Position numbers and translations under genes: made by a program | DNA from: Candidatus Uhrbacteria bacterium | Lineage (GTDB): Bacteria; Patescibacteriota; Patescibacteriia; JACQRZ01 | Direction of reading: 5' to 3' | Length of the DNA: 14,864 nucleotides | NCBI GenBank assembly: GCA_016209345.1 | Contig: JACQWH010000060.1 | Coordinates: 1-14,864 of the forward strand | Shown: positions 5,757-13,504 of the stretch, piece after piece | How positions within the stretch are numbered: the first letter of the stretch is position 1 | Layout of the letters: each line of letters begins with the position of its first letter | Notes under the pieces: model-generated | The model's database searches: none | Told to the model about the DNA's origin: nothing | What the model saw: the letters and a program-made list of their open reading frames with translations, nothing else

Positions 5757-6401
5757 ATGGACGCAATCATTTTGGCGGGAGGCAAAGGAACGCGGATGGA
5801 GACCGATACGCCCAAGCCCTTGATGGTCGTCAGGGGCAAGACGATTCTCGATCATCAAATCGAATATCTCAATTCATTTCCTTGCATCGGATGCATTATC
5901 TTATCTCTCGGCAACGGCGCGCAAGAGATAGAAAGACATGTCGCCGCGCGGTATCTCGGTCGAGACATTGTTTTTTCTGCAGAGCAGCGTCCTCTGGGGA
6001 CTGGTGGCGGATTAAAATTAGCGATGCAAAAAGCGCGTTCGCCGCGAGTGCTTGCGCTCAATGGCGATGATATTACTGATATTCCAGTCGACGTGCTTGA
6101 AAAAATGACGGAACACGTCATTTGCGTTGCGCATCCGCGCCTTCCCTTTGGCCGCGTGGTGGAAAAAGACGGCTATGCCGTGTTTGAAGAAAAACCGATG
6201 CTGCCCGACTGGATTAGTTGCGGGTGGTATTGTTTTGACAGGGAAGCAATACTTAGAGTCCTTCCCGATGAAGGGAGCTTGGAATATGACGTATTTCCCG
6301 CTATAAAACTTCGCGTCTATCATCACGAAGGCGTATGGCGTCCGCTCAACTCGAAAAAAGATATTCAGGCCTTCGAAGAAGGAACCGAACCCGGGAAATA
6401 A
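5757..6401 (+). CDS. Sugar-phosphate-type nucleotidyltransferase (NTP_transferase family)
   Basis: The 214-residue product has the Rossmann-like nucleotidyltransferase motifs: LAGGKGTR (6-13), DTPKPL with Lys20, GTGGGLKLA (81-89), LNGDD with metal-binding Asp104, FEEKP (143-147), WISCGWYCFDREAI and the C-terminal VWRPLNSKKDI with Trp194. This matches short single-domain enzymes such as HddC, MurU, LicC and mannose-1-phosphate guanylyltransferases that join NTP and a phosphorylated sugar or alcohol, releasing pyrophosphate. There is no left-handed beta-helix acyltransferase domain. The start at 5757 places LAGG at the usual distance from Met. A 36-bp AT-rich gap separates it from the kinase, and it ends the operon. 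The exact sugar cannot be assigned. Confidence 0.85.
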   Translation: MDAIILAGGKGTRMETDTPKPLMVVRGKTILDHQIEYLNSFPCIGCIILSLGNGAQEIERHVAARYLGRDIVFSAEQRPLGTGGGLKLAMQKARSPRVLALNGDDITDIPVDVLEKMTEHVICVAHPRLPFGRVVEKDGYAVFEEKPMLPDWISCGWYCFDREAILRVLPDEGSLEYDVFPAIKLRVYHHEGVWRPLNSKKDIQAFEEGTEPGK

Positions 6402-6434
6402 TTACTTCCTTTGAATTACGAAACTCCGCTTTTT

Positions 6435-6577
6435 GTCATTCCGACCCCATTCGACTCACTAATGTTCGCTCAGGGCAGGATAGAAGGAGTGGAGGAATCT
6501 ATGTGGTAAAAAGAAAAACACAGATCCCTCGTCCCTCGGGGGTACTCGGGATGACATTACTTCGCTCGGGATGACAA
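6435..6577. repeat. Imperfect inverted-repeat intergenic element (GTCATTCC/GGGATGAC type)
   Basis: The element begins GTCATTCCGACC at 6435 and ends with two tandem copies of TCGGGATGACA (6546-6556 and 6566-6576). Its centre folds through GAGGAATCTATGTGG against CACAGATCCCTC. This is the recurrent hairpin type often found between genes in CPR and other bacterial genomes, probably a non-autonomous mobile repeat. It lies between the converging ends of the nucleotidyltransferase operon and the minus-strand gene, where its folded RNA could also limit read-through. I found no separate intrinsic terminator here. Confidence 0.65.
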
Positions 6578-6615
6578 CGCGGGCGTTATTGGCAGTTTCG
6601 ACAATTCAAAGCACT

Positions 6616-8070
6616 TCACTGTGTTTTTTCTTTTGCCTTTTCAAGCGACGCATCAAACTCAATCTTCGCGCCGGTTGGGTCGCCGCTCACTCCCGGCATT
6701 GCAGTGATGCCAATATCAAGCTCTTTATCTTCAAGAAGATCGCGCAGCCATCCGAACGAGGGATTGTTTTTTATGCCTTCCGGAAGCTGAGCAGTTGCTC
6801 CGAACCGAATGCCAACATGTACGGGGTTCTGGCCGTCTTTTCCAATTTCCGGGAGCCGTGCATGCTCAACAACAGGACCAATGGTCCCGCCCAGCGCCCA
6901 TGCCGGATTAATGAACGCCTGTCTGTATTCGACGCGGCCCTTTGCGCGAGAAATCGGGGTTGCCATAAATGTTTCGCCGTTTATCTCAATGCCCCCGTCA
7001 ATACGCAGTTCATGCCAATTTTGATCCTCGCTTCGCGCAATCCATGAGCCGAGAAATACCAGCGGTCGGCGCTGCGCTATATCAATGGTGCCTTCGGAAA
7101 AATGCGGTTGCATCTTTGCGGAAAATTCGCTCAATGAATCAGGCACGAATGTGAATTCCAATGACGGCGCTACCATATATCCTTTATCATCGCCCGCCTT
7201 TCCCGGCGTATGAACTGTCGTACCGGGGCTCCCGTATTCCGTCCCGTATGCAATGCCCATGCCGATACTCATTTTTCCATCATCAGAAACAGGATACTGA
7301 ACGCTTTGTTCGGCAAAAAAACCGGCAGATGCGGGAGAATCTTTTTTAAGCGGATGATCGTAGGCAACTTCAGTTTTCCCAAAGAATAATTTTTTGTCAT
7401 CGTCAGTGGTCAGCGAGAATTGCGGTTCAACGCCATTTTTCAGTACGTACGGGATTTTTACGAAAATATTATCGATCAGCGGCTGGCCATCCCTCGTTCG
7501 ATACGTGGCAACGCGGTAGGGTACGATTTTTTTCAAACCGGGAACGAACTGCTGAACGGTCTCTTCTTTTTCCAGAATAAAGGGTGAGTCAAGGTGTTTT
7601 TGCGCTGAAGGCGATTCACTGGCAGTGGCAGTCGTGGCGTGTGGAGCATCTTTTTGAAGAACTTTCGGCAATACGCTCGGGAATGATTCTGCCGGGCCTT
7701 TGAGAATCAACACAGACGTATGTTCTAATATATCGACGGTTTCGTACGTGAGTCCTTCTGCCGCGGATTGCGCCACCTCCGGCCGTGTCGCTGCATGCGG
7801 CGAGAATTCACGAACTCGCGCTGATGCAGACCCTTCTGACGCTGCAAACATGGCAGCTCCTGCCAGTGCCGCTCCTACTGTTGTGATACCCCTGAGGATT
7901 TTCTCTTTTTGGGCTGGCGTTGGCTTCTTCATGTCGGGAGGAACGGAAAGAGCCACCTCAAGACCTTGCCCCCGCAGGAATTCAATAACATTTTTACCCA
8001 TTTCTGCCATTCGTTCCGAAAGGGGCATCTGTTCCGTACTTGTTTTTGGGATAAAACCTTCACGCGGCAT
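6616..8070 (-). CDS. Membrane-anchored, beta-rich exported protein of unknown function
   Basis: The frame is open from 8313 on the minus strand, but the Met at 8070 is chosen: it gives 484 residues, lies behind a good promoter, and the 81 residues before it would overlap the divergent gene. Residues 1-60 are polar and helical (PLSERMAEMGKNVIEFLRG), KEKILR precedes a hydrophobic stretch GITTVGAALAGAAMFAA (61-77), and SASA may be a cleavage site, so the remainder is probably outside the membrane. The mature part is rich in alternating strands (GKMSIGMGIAYGTEYG, MVAPSLEFTFVP, LRIDGGIEINGE, VHVGIRFGATAQLP) like barrel proteins of Gram-negative bacteria. No family was recognised. It diverges from the giant gene, and the two may be co-regulated. 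Confidence 0.75.
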   Translation of the reverse strand: MPREGFIPKTSTEQMPLSERMAEMGKNVIEFLRGQGLEVALSVPPDMKKPTPAQKEKILRGITTVGAALAGAAMFAASEGSASARVREFSPHAATRPEVAQSAAEGLTYETVDILEHTSVLILKGPAESFPSVLPKVLQKDAPHATTATASESPSAQKHLDSPFILEKEETVQQFVPGLKKIVPYRVATYRTRDGQPLIDNIFVKIPYVLKNGVEPQFSLTTDDDKKLFFGKTEVAYDHPLKKDSPASAGFFAEQSVQYPVSDDGKMSIGMGIAYGTEYGSPGTTVHTPGKAGDDKGYMVAPSLEFTFVPDSLSEFSAKMQPHFSEGTIDIAQRRPLVFLGSWIARSEDQNWHELRIDGGIEINGETFMATPISRAKGRVEYRQAFINPAWALGGTIGPVVEHARLPEIGKDGQNPVHVGIRFGATAQLPEGIKNNPSFGWLRDLLEDKELDIGITAMPGVSGDPTGAKIEFDASLEKAKEKTQ

Positions 8071-8097
8071 ATTGTTTTTTTTACATGTTATTGTAGT

Positions 8098-8126
8098 ATT
8101 ATAGCAGAGAATGTCGCTTAATACAA
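8098..8126 (-). promoter_or_regulatory. Promoter of the minus-strand exported-protein gene
   Basis: On the minus strand TTGTAT (8126-8121) and TATAAT (8103-8098) are separated by 17 bp, with TGC just before the -10. The start codon at 8070 is 27 bp further on. The gap between the two divergent start codons is only 63 bp, so a regulator bound here could affect both genes. For the plus strand a TTGTTT (8072-8077) with TATTAT (8097-8102) is possible, but its 19-bp spacing is long. Confidence 0.65.
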
Positions 8127-8133
8127 GTTTTGT

Positions 8134-11100
8134 ATGGCAAAAACAGTTGATAGCCAAAAACGAACTGGAGAAACGAGTCGGGATGAGATGAAAAAAGAGC
8201 TTGAATTGCTTCGCTCCTCGCTTGCAAACGCGCTTGGAGGGGGGCGTATTGTGGCGTGCGACCAGCCGTATGCATTGCATATTGTAGGCGCCATCGAGAA
8301 GGGAGAAGAGCATGCGTGGGACAGCGATCGTTTAGTTGAAGATAGCGCCCTGACGGAAGAACGATTGAAGAGAGATCCGTCCAACGGTGCGATTCAAGAA
8401 GAGCTTGACCGGCTCAATGAAGCGCTTTTGCTGCTTGAAGAAAAAGAAAAGAATAGCGATTATTACCGATTCATAGCATCTGAGGCGACAACGCTCGACG
8501 TCATAGATGATGCGCGTTTGCGGATGATGCGCCGGCGCTTTGACAGCGGCGATCGGTCGATGTTTGACGGACTTTCTCGCGAGGGGGACACGGAGCAACT
8601 TTTGTCGCAAAGTGGCCTCAAGGATTTTTTAAGCGCGAACGGTGGCGAACAGTCACTTTCGGATGCCGAACTTGTTAAGGCGCTCCATATATTTCTTGGC
8701 GCAAAAGAGGCGGCGGTATCCTCGCGAGCAACCGCGTTTAAGAACAAGGGCGATCAGTCGGCAGAACGCAAGGGAGTTGACGATAGTATCACTGCCCGTT
8801 TTGCAATCCGCAACCTGAAAGATACCGTGCTGAGAAAAATTGCAGGCGAAGATCCCCAAAAACAAAAAGAGTTTCTCGAAAAGCATTACGGTGTTTTCAG
8901 TATTTTGGATCAGCAGCTTCGCGGCATGATCGAAAAAGAAGCAGCGGATCGAAAATATGAAGGCGACGCAACGCGCGAGATAATGGGTGCCGCATGGAAT
9001 TATATTCAGGACGACTGGAAAAAGACCGACAAGGGTGTCAAACTTTTGGCGCTCGCGACAATTTCCGGCACAGTCGGTGCTGTCGCCGCGACTGTTATTG
9101 CGCCGCTTGTCGCGCAAGCACTTCTTCACACCACTGTCGGAGCGGGGGTGGGCATGGCCGTAAAACTAGGGGGCTGGTTTTTGCCCTATCGTATCGGGAG
9201 AAGCGCGCTTACATCAGGAATTATTAGCGGATTGCTCACAAAGATACCGGGGGTGCATGATACGCTTGAGAAACTCGACGCGAAGATTTCATCGGCAATC
9301 GATCCCTTTATCACAGGCCAAAAGATAAAAAAAGCAACAAAAAAGCTTCCCGCCGAACATTCGGTCGAGGAGAGCAAAAATGCGCTTCTTGACAAACAAG
9401 AGAAGGACTGCGCAAAAGAGGCCGAGTCATTTGTTGCCGTACGAGGCATTAAGCGCTTTCTGGCATTTGTCGGGAAGCACCCGCTGCGTACCGGTTTAAG
9501 CGCACTGCTCGGCTATGAGCTTGCAACGCATGTCGATGCCTCAACGCTCGCTTCTCTTGAGTTTTCTTCTCCCGCAGAGGCGGCAACGCTTTCCTCGCCA
9601 AAACCCGAGCCAACAGATGCGCGCAACCCCATTTCTTTTTCGAAAAAAGTGACGCATGGGGCGAGTATTTTTGTCGGAACAGTTGTTCGCGAGCATGCCG
9701 GCATAAAGCTTACGCCCGCAAATGTCGATTCATATTCCTCGGTAGCGCTTCGTCCGGAAGATTCGGGAAAAGCGATTTTTTTCGTATCTCCGGAATGGAA
9801 TAAGCTCCACGGGAATGACAGTGTCCCAACTCACGTTGACACCCCTGATGGCAAAATATATGAGATGTATAAGGTGTCCCTTGTCGATGTAAAAACCCAC
9901 AAAGGAATTATACAAGAACCGTTTGTGAAAACGGCGGACGGCAAAACGTTTTCCCTTGGCCGTAATGGTAAGCTGACGCCAATCCATGAAACGAAACTGC
10001 AGGCGCCGGAATCAAAAAAACCGGCCCCTGTGGAGCATCCATCCGCCAAACCCGTCTCGACCCCAAAACCGGAAACCATAAGCCGTGACTCATTGCCAAA
10101 AGTTGAGATGGGGAAACAGGTAGAGTTTACAAAAGAACGAATGGTCTATTTTCTAAGCAATGAGGACTGGAAAAAATATCAACTTCGTGCCGCTTTATTG
10201 CCCCCCGGTCAAAAAGTAACGTGGGTTTCATCTGCTTGGCTGGCACAAAACAGGGGGTCTGCAAATTTTTCAACCCCTGTTATTGTCGTTGATGATTATA
10301 GATCGTGGGACCCAGCGACTTTTTCTGGCCCGCAAAAGGGAGCATGGCAAGCATTGGTTGATAAGATTAGTTTTTGGAAAGAAAAATTACCAACAAGCGT
10401 TGAAGTAAAGCAACTTGATAAGCCATTTTTCCCACCGAAGCAAGTCATGAAGCCGTGGGTCGCGCCGGATCATGGAGCAAAACAACCTCCACGTCCCGTG
10501 CCACCCGTTGAAGCGCAATTACACGGCACAAAATTTTTAACAGCAAAGGAACTTTTGAAGACAGGAATTCCAACTCCTTCAAAGGGGCGTATTGCTATTA
10601 TTTCCGAACAGGAATATCGCAGGAATCCTCACATGCTGGATGGAATGGATCGCATTGTTATACAGGGTGTGGATAATGATAAATTTGCGGGAGCCCTTTT
10701 TAAATATAGTAATGGACAAGTTGTCGGAATTCCCGGCAGATCGGAACGTGAATTCTTACAGGAAAGGTACGGTGAAAAACCAGTGACAGCAAAGCCCGCT
10801 CCAAAACCAACGCCAGAGTCAACGCCCATTCCAAGACCTGCACCACCCTCTCCGGAACCAACAGCACATCCTACGCTAGCCCCTAAACCAGCTCCGTCGT
10901 CTCACCCATCACCGGCCCCTACCCCCGAACATACTCCCTCCGCGAATCAGAAACAGGGGGTTATAAAAGCTTCGCCACCAGGGTCAACGCCCGCTCCAAA
11001 ACCATTTTTAGCATCTGAAATACCAACCCCGAAAACGGGGAAGGTGACTATTGTTGCGCCTGCAGCGTGGCATGCGGCGCATGCTGAGTTTGGCACTCAG

Positions 11101-12621
11101 AAAACGGTCTTTACCACCATATCAAACAGTAATGCCCCTTATGCCATCATGAAGTTTCCCGACGGGAAGATGCTGTATTGGAATGATGCGGCGCACACCT
11201 GGCATGGATACAAGCCGGCAGGAGTGGCGGCGTTCACGCCCGAGCCCCTAGCAAAAAAACCACAGATAAAGAAACCGCCACTCGCTCAGCCAGCGCAGCC
11301 AGCGCAACCCGTTCAACGGCAATCATCAGTTGCTCATATATCACGAGCCCACGAAGTGATGTCAGTGAAGATGGGACGCATCCCTGAAGATCACGCATTA
11401 TTGAAATTCCTCGGGCATGAATTTGGAGGCGAGGTGAGAAAGACTCTTGGTCTTCCTGTCAATGGTGAGGTGCCACCGAAAGAGCGGGGCGCGTTGCTGA
11501 CATTTATATCAAACCTTCGAGCACATAAGTTGATCGGAACGGATCATGGCCGTGTCGTGTTGAAGGCAAGCCCTGACCAACTGCGCCATTTCTATGAAGA
11601 AGCTCGTGCTACTGACCATTCAACAGCGGATAAGTACGCGGAGGATATACTATCAGAGCATTGGAGAGAGTGGTTTGGAGGAGAAGAGCATCAAAAGAAA
11701 GGAATTGAGACCAAGGGCAAAGCACCAGCGATACACGAAAGAAAGGCTCCTCGCATGCCAGTTGGCGAACAGCAAAAAATAAAAGTACGCGTGAAAGCTC
11801 CTGAACCGACTCGGCCCGTTCGAATTTCTGATACCATAGCGGTCGATCATCCTGTCGAAACACCAAAACGAGCGCCTATCAAAGGCCTTCATGAGCCATT
11901 TATTGACACTGATATCGATGCGGCGCAACGAGGTGCGTATGCGCCAGCAGGCGTGCCTTCCAGAATATTCCCCGGTGATCTGGAAGCAATACCACCTGTT
12001 GCAACTGCCACCGTTCCTGTTGTTCCGACAGAACCGGTAGTCGAACAGACAAAAGAATCGGCTCCAAAAGACACGCCACCGCCCCTTCAAGAGGAGGCGC
12101 GACAAAAACCCGTCAGTGAGAAAAAAGCCGCTCCTCCAAAAGAAAGGGAGGCGCAAGCAGAGCCAGCACCAGCGGAAAAGGGGATAAAACAAAAACAGCC
12201 CAGCGCTGAGGGTAAGCCAACAACCCCGCCAGAGGAGATACTCACTGAAGAGCAGCGCTATGTGCGGCTTTTGCTTGAACTTCAGAAAAACCATGCGCTT
12301 CCGTCACATTTTATGGAGAACGTTGCCCATCGAACGGTTGGCGACTTTACGCGAACGATTTCAACAATGCTCGATGATGCAAAAAAAACGCATCCGGGCG
12401 AGCTCAACGCGTTTTTGGATGAAGGGAGCTTAAGTCCGCTTCTTAAAAATAGTTTCGCCCGGTCACTCGACCGGCAGGATTTTGTGTTGTCCGACCGCGA
12501 GACGACGTCTGTGGATTATCATCACCTCGTACTTCTGGACCGTCTGTTGGACGACAAACGTCCGACGCTTCAGGAGGGTTCGCTTGAGGTGAAGGATTTT
12601 TTTCTCAAAAAAGGATTATAA
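8134..12621 (+). CDS. Giant modular membrane protein, Pro-rich, with four diverged repeat modules
   Basis: The 1495-residue product is of unknown function. Layout: a charged helical N-terminal part with likely coiled coils (about 14-35 and 70-108), a hydrophobic hairpin at about 304-352 (LLALATISGTVGAVAATVIA and VGMAVKLGGWFLPY), a weaker hydrophobic segment near 440-465, and then a long Pro/Lys-rich region with PKP, PAP and PTP linkers (densest at about 888-945). Embedded in it are four short modules with a strand, then [SA]-x2-3-[WY], and in three of them a later [PS]-[DN]-G-[KQ] turn (about 546-576, 670-700, 818-862, 970-1012). A helical segment at about 1085-1175, another Pro/Glu-rich linker, and a conserved-looking helical C-terminal domain (about 1370-1495) follow. 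The start at 8134 lacks a Shine-Dalgarno sequence. The protein may be an envelope or appendage scaffold; this is inference. Confidence 0.8.
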   Translation: MAKTVDSQKRTGETSRDEMKKELELLRSSLANALGGGRIVACDQPYALHIVGAIEKGEEHAWDSDRLVEDSALTEERLKRDPSNGAIQEELDRLNEALLLLEEKEKNSDYYRFIASEATTLDVIDDARLRMMRRRFDSGDRSMFDGLSREGDTEQLLSQSGLKDFLSANGGEQSLSDAELVKALHIFLGAKEAAVSSRATAFKNKGDQSAERKGVDDSITARFAIRNLKDTVLRKIAGEDPQKQKEFLEKHYGVFSILDQQLRGMIEKEAADRKYEGDATREIMGAAWNYIQDDWKKTDKGVKLLALATISGTVGAVAATVIAPLVAQALLHTTVGAGVGMAVKLGGWFLPYRIGRSALTSGIISGLLTKIPGVHDTLEKLDAKISSAIDPFITGQKIKKATKKLPAEHSVEESKNALLDKQEKDCAKEAESFVAVRGIKRFLAFVGKHPLRTGLSALLGYELATHVDASTLASLEFSSPAEAATLSSPKPEPTDARNPISFSKKVTHGASIFVGTVVREHAGIKLTPANVDSYSSVALRPEDSGKAIFFVSPEWNKLHGNDSVPTHVDTPDGKIYEMYKVSLVDVKTHKGIIQEPFVKTADGKTFSLGRNGKLTPIHETKLQAPESKKPAPVEHPSAKPVSTPKPETISRDSLPKVEMGKQVEFTKERMVYFLSNEDWKKYQLRAALLPPGQKVTWVSSAWLAQNRGSANFSTPVIVVDDYRSWDPATFSGPQKGAWQALVDKISFWKEKLPTSVEVKQLDKPFFPPKQVMKPWVAPDHGAKQPPRPVPPVEAQLHGTKFLTAKELLKTGIPTPSKGRIAIISEQEYRRNPHMLDGMDRIVIQGVDNDKFAGALFKYSNGQVVGIPGRSEREFLQERYGEKPVTAKPAPKPTPESTPIPRPAPPSPEPTAHPTLAPKPAPSSHPSPAPTPEHTPSANQKQGVIKASPPGSTPAPKPFLASEIPTPKTGKVTIVAPAAWHAAHAEFGTQKTVFTTISNSNAPYAIMKFPDGKMLYWNDAAHTWHGYKPAGVAAFTPEPLAKKPQIKKPPLAQPAQPAQPVQRQSSVAHISRAHEVMSVKMGRIPEDHALLKFLGHEFGGEVRKTLGLPVNGEVPPKERGALLTFISNLRAHKLIGTDHGRVVLKASPDQLRHFYEEARATDHSTADKYAEDILSEHWREWFGGEEHQKKGIETKGKAPAIHERKAPRMPVGEQQKIKVRVKAPEPTRPVRISDTIAVDHPVETPKRAPIKGLHEPFIDTDIDAAQRGAYAPAGVPSRIFPGDLEAIPPVATATVPVVPTEPVVEQTKESAPKDTPPPLQEEARQKPVSEKKAAPPKEREAQAEPAPAEKGIKQKQPSAEGKPTTPPEEILTEEQRYVRLLLELQKNHALPSHFMENVAHRTVGDFTRTISTMLDDAKKTHPGELNAFLDEGSLSPLLKNSFARSLDRQDFVLSDRETTSVDYHHLVLLDRLLDDKRPTLQEGSLEVKDFFLKKGL

Positions 12622-12648
12622 GCATTTTATCTTTAGATACGTATCCCT

Positions 12649-12999
12649 ATGCAAAACCAATCATCCTTATCGAGCGTCGCATCGCTTGTCGATGTCGATC
12701 TTTATACCCAGCTGTATTTGGATCGCATGAGCGAAGAGGAGCGGATTCAGTTTCTTGAATCGTTTTTTTTCGTTATTTATATGCGGGTTGTCCAGCGCAT
12801 TCTTGACTCACTGAGCGATGAGGACCAAAATACACTGGAAGGCCTGATGAAAAGCAGGACAAAAGACGTTGACACGGTGCGCATTTTTTTAGAGACCCAT
12901 ATCCCGCAATTTGAACAGATGGAGCGCGACGAAGTTGCGAAATATCGGAAAGAACTCATTGAGGATATGGATGTGCGAATGCAGGTAGCTTCCATGTAA
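12649..12999 (+). CDS. Small helical acidic protein, DUF5663-like
   Basis: The 116-residue product is almost entirely helical and acidic: DLYTQLYLDRMSEEERIQFLESF, then VVQRILDSLSDEDQNTLEGLM, then a segment VRIFLETHIPQFEQMERDEVAKYRKELIED. The order (helix, SLSDED turn, then a helix ending in Ile-Pro-x-[FY] and a charged C-terminal helix) resembles the CPR-enriched family DUF5663, which has no known biochemical role. That assignment is from memory of the pattern. It begins 27 bp after the giant gene and is probably co-transcribed. There are no transmembrane segments. The hairpin around its stop codon is a possible terminator. Confidence 0.75.
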   Translation: MQNQSSLSSVASLVDVDLYTQLYLDRMSEEERIQFLESFFFVIYMRVVQRILDSLSDEDQNTLEGLMKSRTKDVDTVRIFLETHIPQFEQMERDEVAKYRKELIEDMDVRMQVASM

Positions 13000-13015
13000 A
13001 ACATGTTAAGTTTTT
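12989..13015 (+). terminator. Possible intrinsic terminator overlapping the stop codon
   Basis: CTT-c-CATGT, a 3-base loop AAA, and ACATG-tt-AAG form a bulged stem directly followed by TTTTT. It overlaps the TAA of the DUF5663-like gene. The stem is AT-rich and weak, so the call is tentative. Confidence 0.4.
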
Positions 13016-13045
13016 GAATTGCGAAACTGTCGAATTGTTTCACCG

Positions 13046-13143
13046 TTGTCATTCCCGCGAAGGCGGGAATCCAGACCACGCTATGTTTTATTGCTATAAG
13101 GATTTATTTATAGACTGGATCCCGGCCTGCGCCGGGATGACAA
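13046..13143. repeat. MITE-like element, copy 1
   Basis: The ends are TTGTCAT and ATGACAA, in inverted orientation. Each end is itself a hairpin: ATTCCCGC-gaa-GGCGGGAAT, and ATCCCGGC-ctgc-GCCGGGAT. The AT-rich centre contains TATAAGGATTTATTT. This centre recurs in the element at 14734-14858, where 20 of 24 bases around it match by eye, so the two are copies of one family. No coding capacity. Confidence 0.75.
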
Positions 13144-13171
13144 CCCCGCTAGACGATTCGATGATAATAAA

Positions 13172-13316
13172 TTGAGTCTGGTGAAAAATGCTACAGACTC
13201 ATCCCGGAGCTCGCCAAATGGCGAGCACTGTCCGGGATCCAGTACGAAAAATAAGCGTTGGACGTTTGTAAACGGAGAAAAAAGAAGGAGGGAAAAACAT
13301 TTTTCACCAGTCTCAA
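13172..13316. repeat. Inverted-repeat element with nested hairpins
   Basis: The arms TTGAGTCTGGTGAAAAATG (13172-13190) and CATTTTTCACCAGTCTCAA (13298-13316) are inverted with one mismatch over 19 bp. Inside is a nested hairpin: ATCCCGG pairs with CCGGGAT, and within it GCTCGCC pairs with GGCGAGC. The inner hairpin belongs to the same CATCCCGG/GGGATCCAG family as the neighbouring MITE-like elements. It is likely a small non-autonomous transposable element. No convincing gene is encoded. Confidence 0.6.
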
Positions 13317-13387
13317 ATTACAAACATACCCACAGAAAACTCGGAAGAGCCGTTTTCGTAATTCAAGGTAAGTTGTATAAAAAAGAA

Positions 13388-13491
13388 AGAAGCGCCCGCG
13401 AATTGTGCTGCGTGCGCTTCAAATTGACCACTGATTCCCTCCTTGGTCTCAGATGGTCCCGACCTTACCGGACATCCTCGTCCGGTTTTTT
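13388..13491 (+). ncRNA. Candidate small RNA ending in an intrinsic terminator
   Basis: A TATAAA box (13376-13381) with a poor -35 precedes a 7-bp stem GAAGCGC (13389-13395) / GCGCTTC (13414-13420). About 45 unstructured bases follow, and then the terminator hairpin at 13467-13491. No open frame with a start and a codon pattern typical of the window fits this stretch. The terminator has no obvious plus-strand protein gene to serve, which is why a short RNA is proposed. No known RNA family is recognised. Confidence 0.25.
13467..13491 (+). terminator. Rho-independent terminator
   Basis: ACCGGAC and GTCCGGT form a perfect 7-bp GC-rich stem with a 6-base loop (ATCCTC), followed by TTTTTT. It is oriented for plus-strand transcripts and points toward the 3' end of the minus-strand high-GC gene. 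A second hairpin, GTCGTTCC to GGAACGAC (13492-13523), covers the stop codon of that gene. Confidence 0.7.
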
Positions 13492-13504
13492 GTCGTTCCC
13501 CCCG

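Noticed and set aside
6616..8313. Full-length 565-residue minus-strand frame starting at 8313
   Set aside because: It would overlap the divergent giant gene by 180 bp, and its first 81 residues are low-quality. The promoter at 8126-8098 supports the start at 8070.
11653..12294. Long minus-strand frame opposite the giant gene
   Set aside because: It is a shadow of the Pro/Lys-rich coding strand, with aromatic- and Arg-rich composition and no start signals. The same applies to the many antisense frames at 8653-9129 and 13581-14054.
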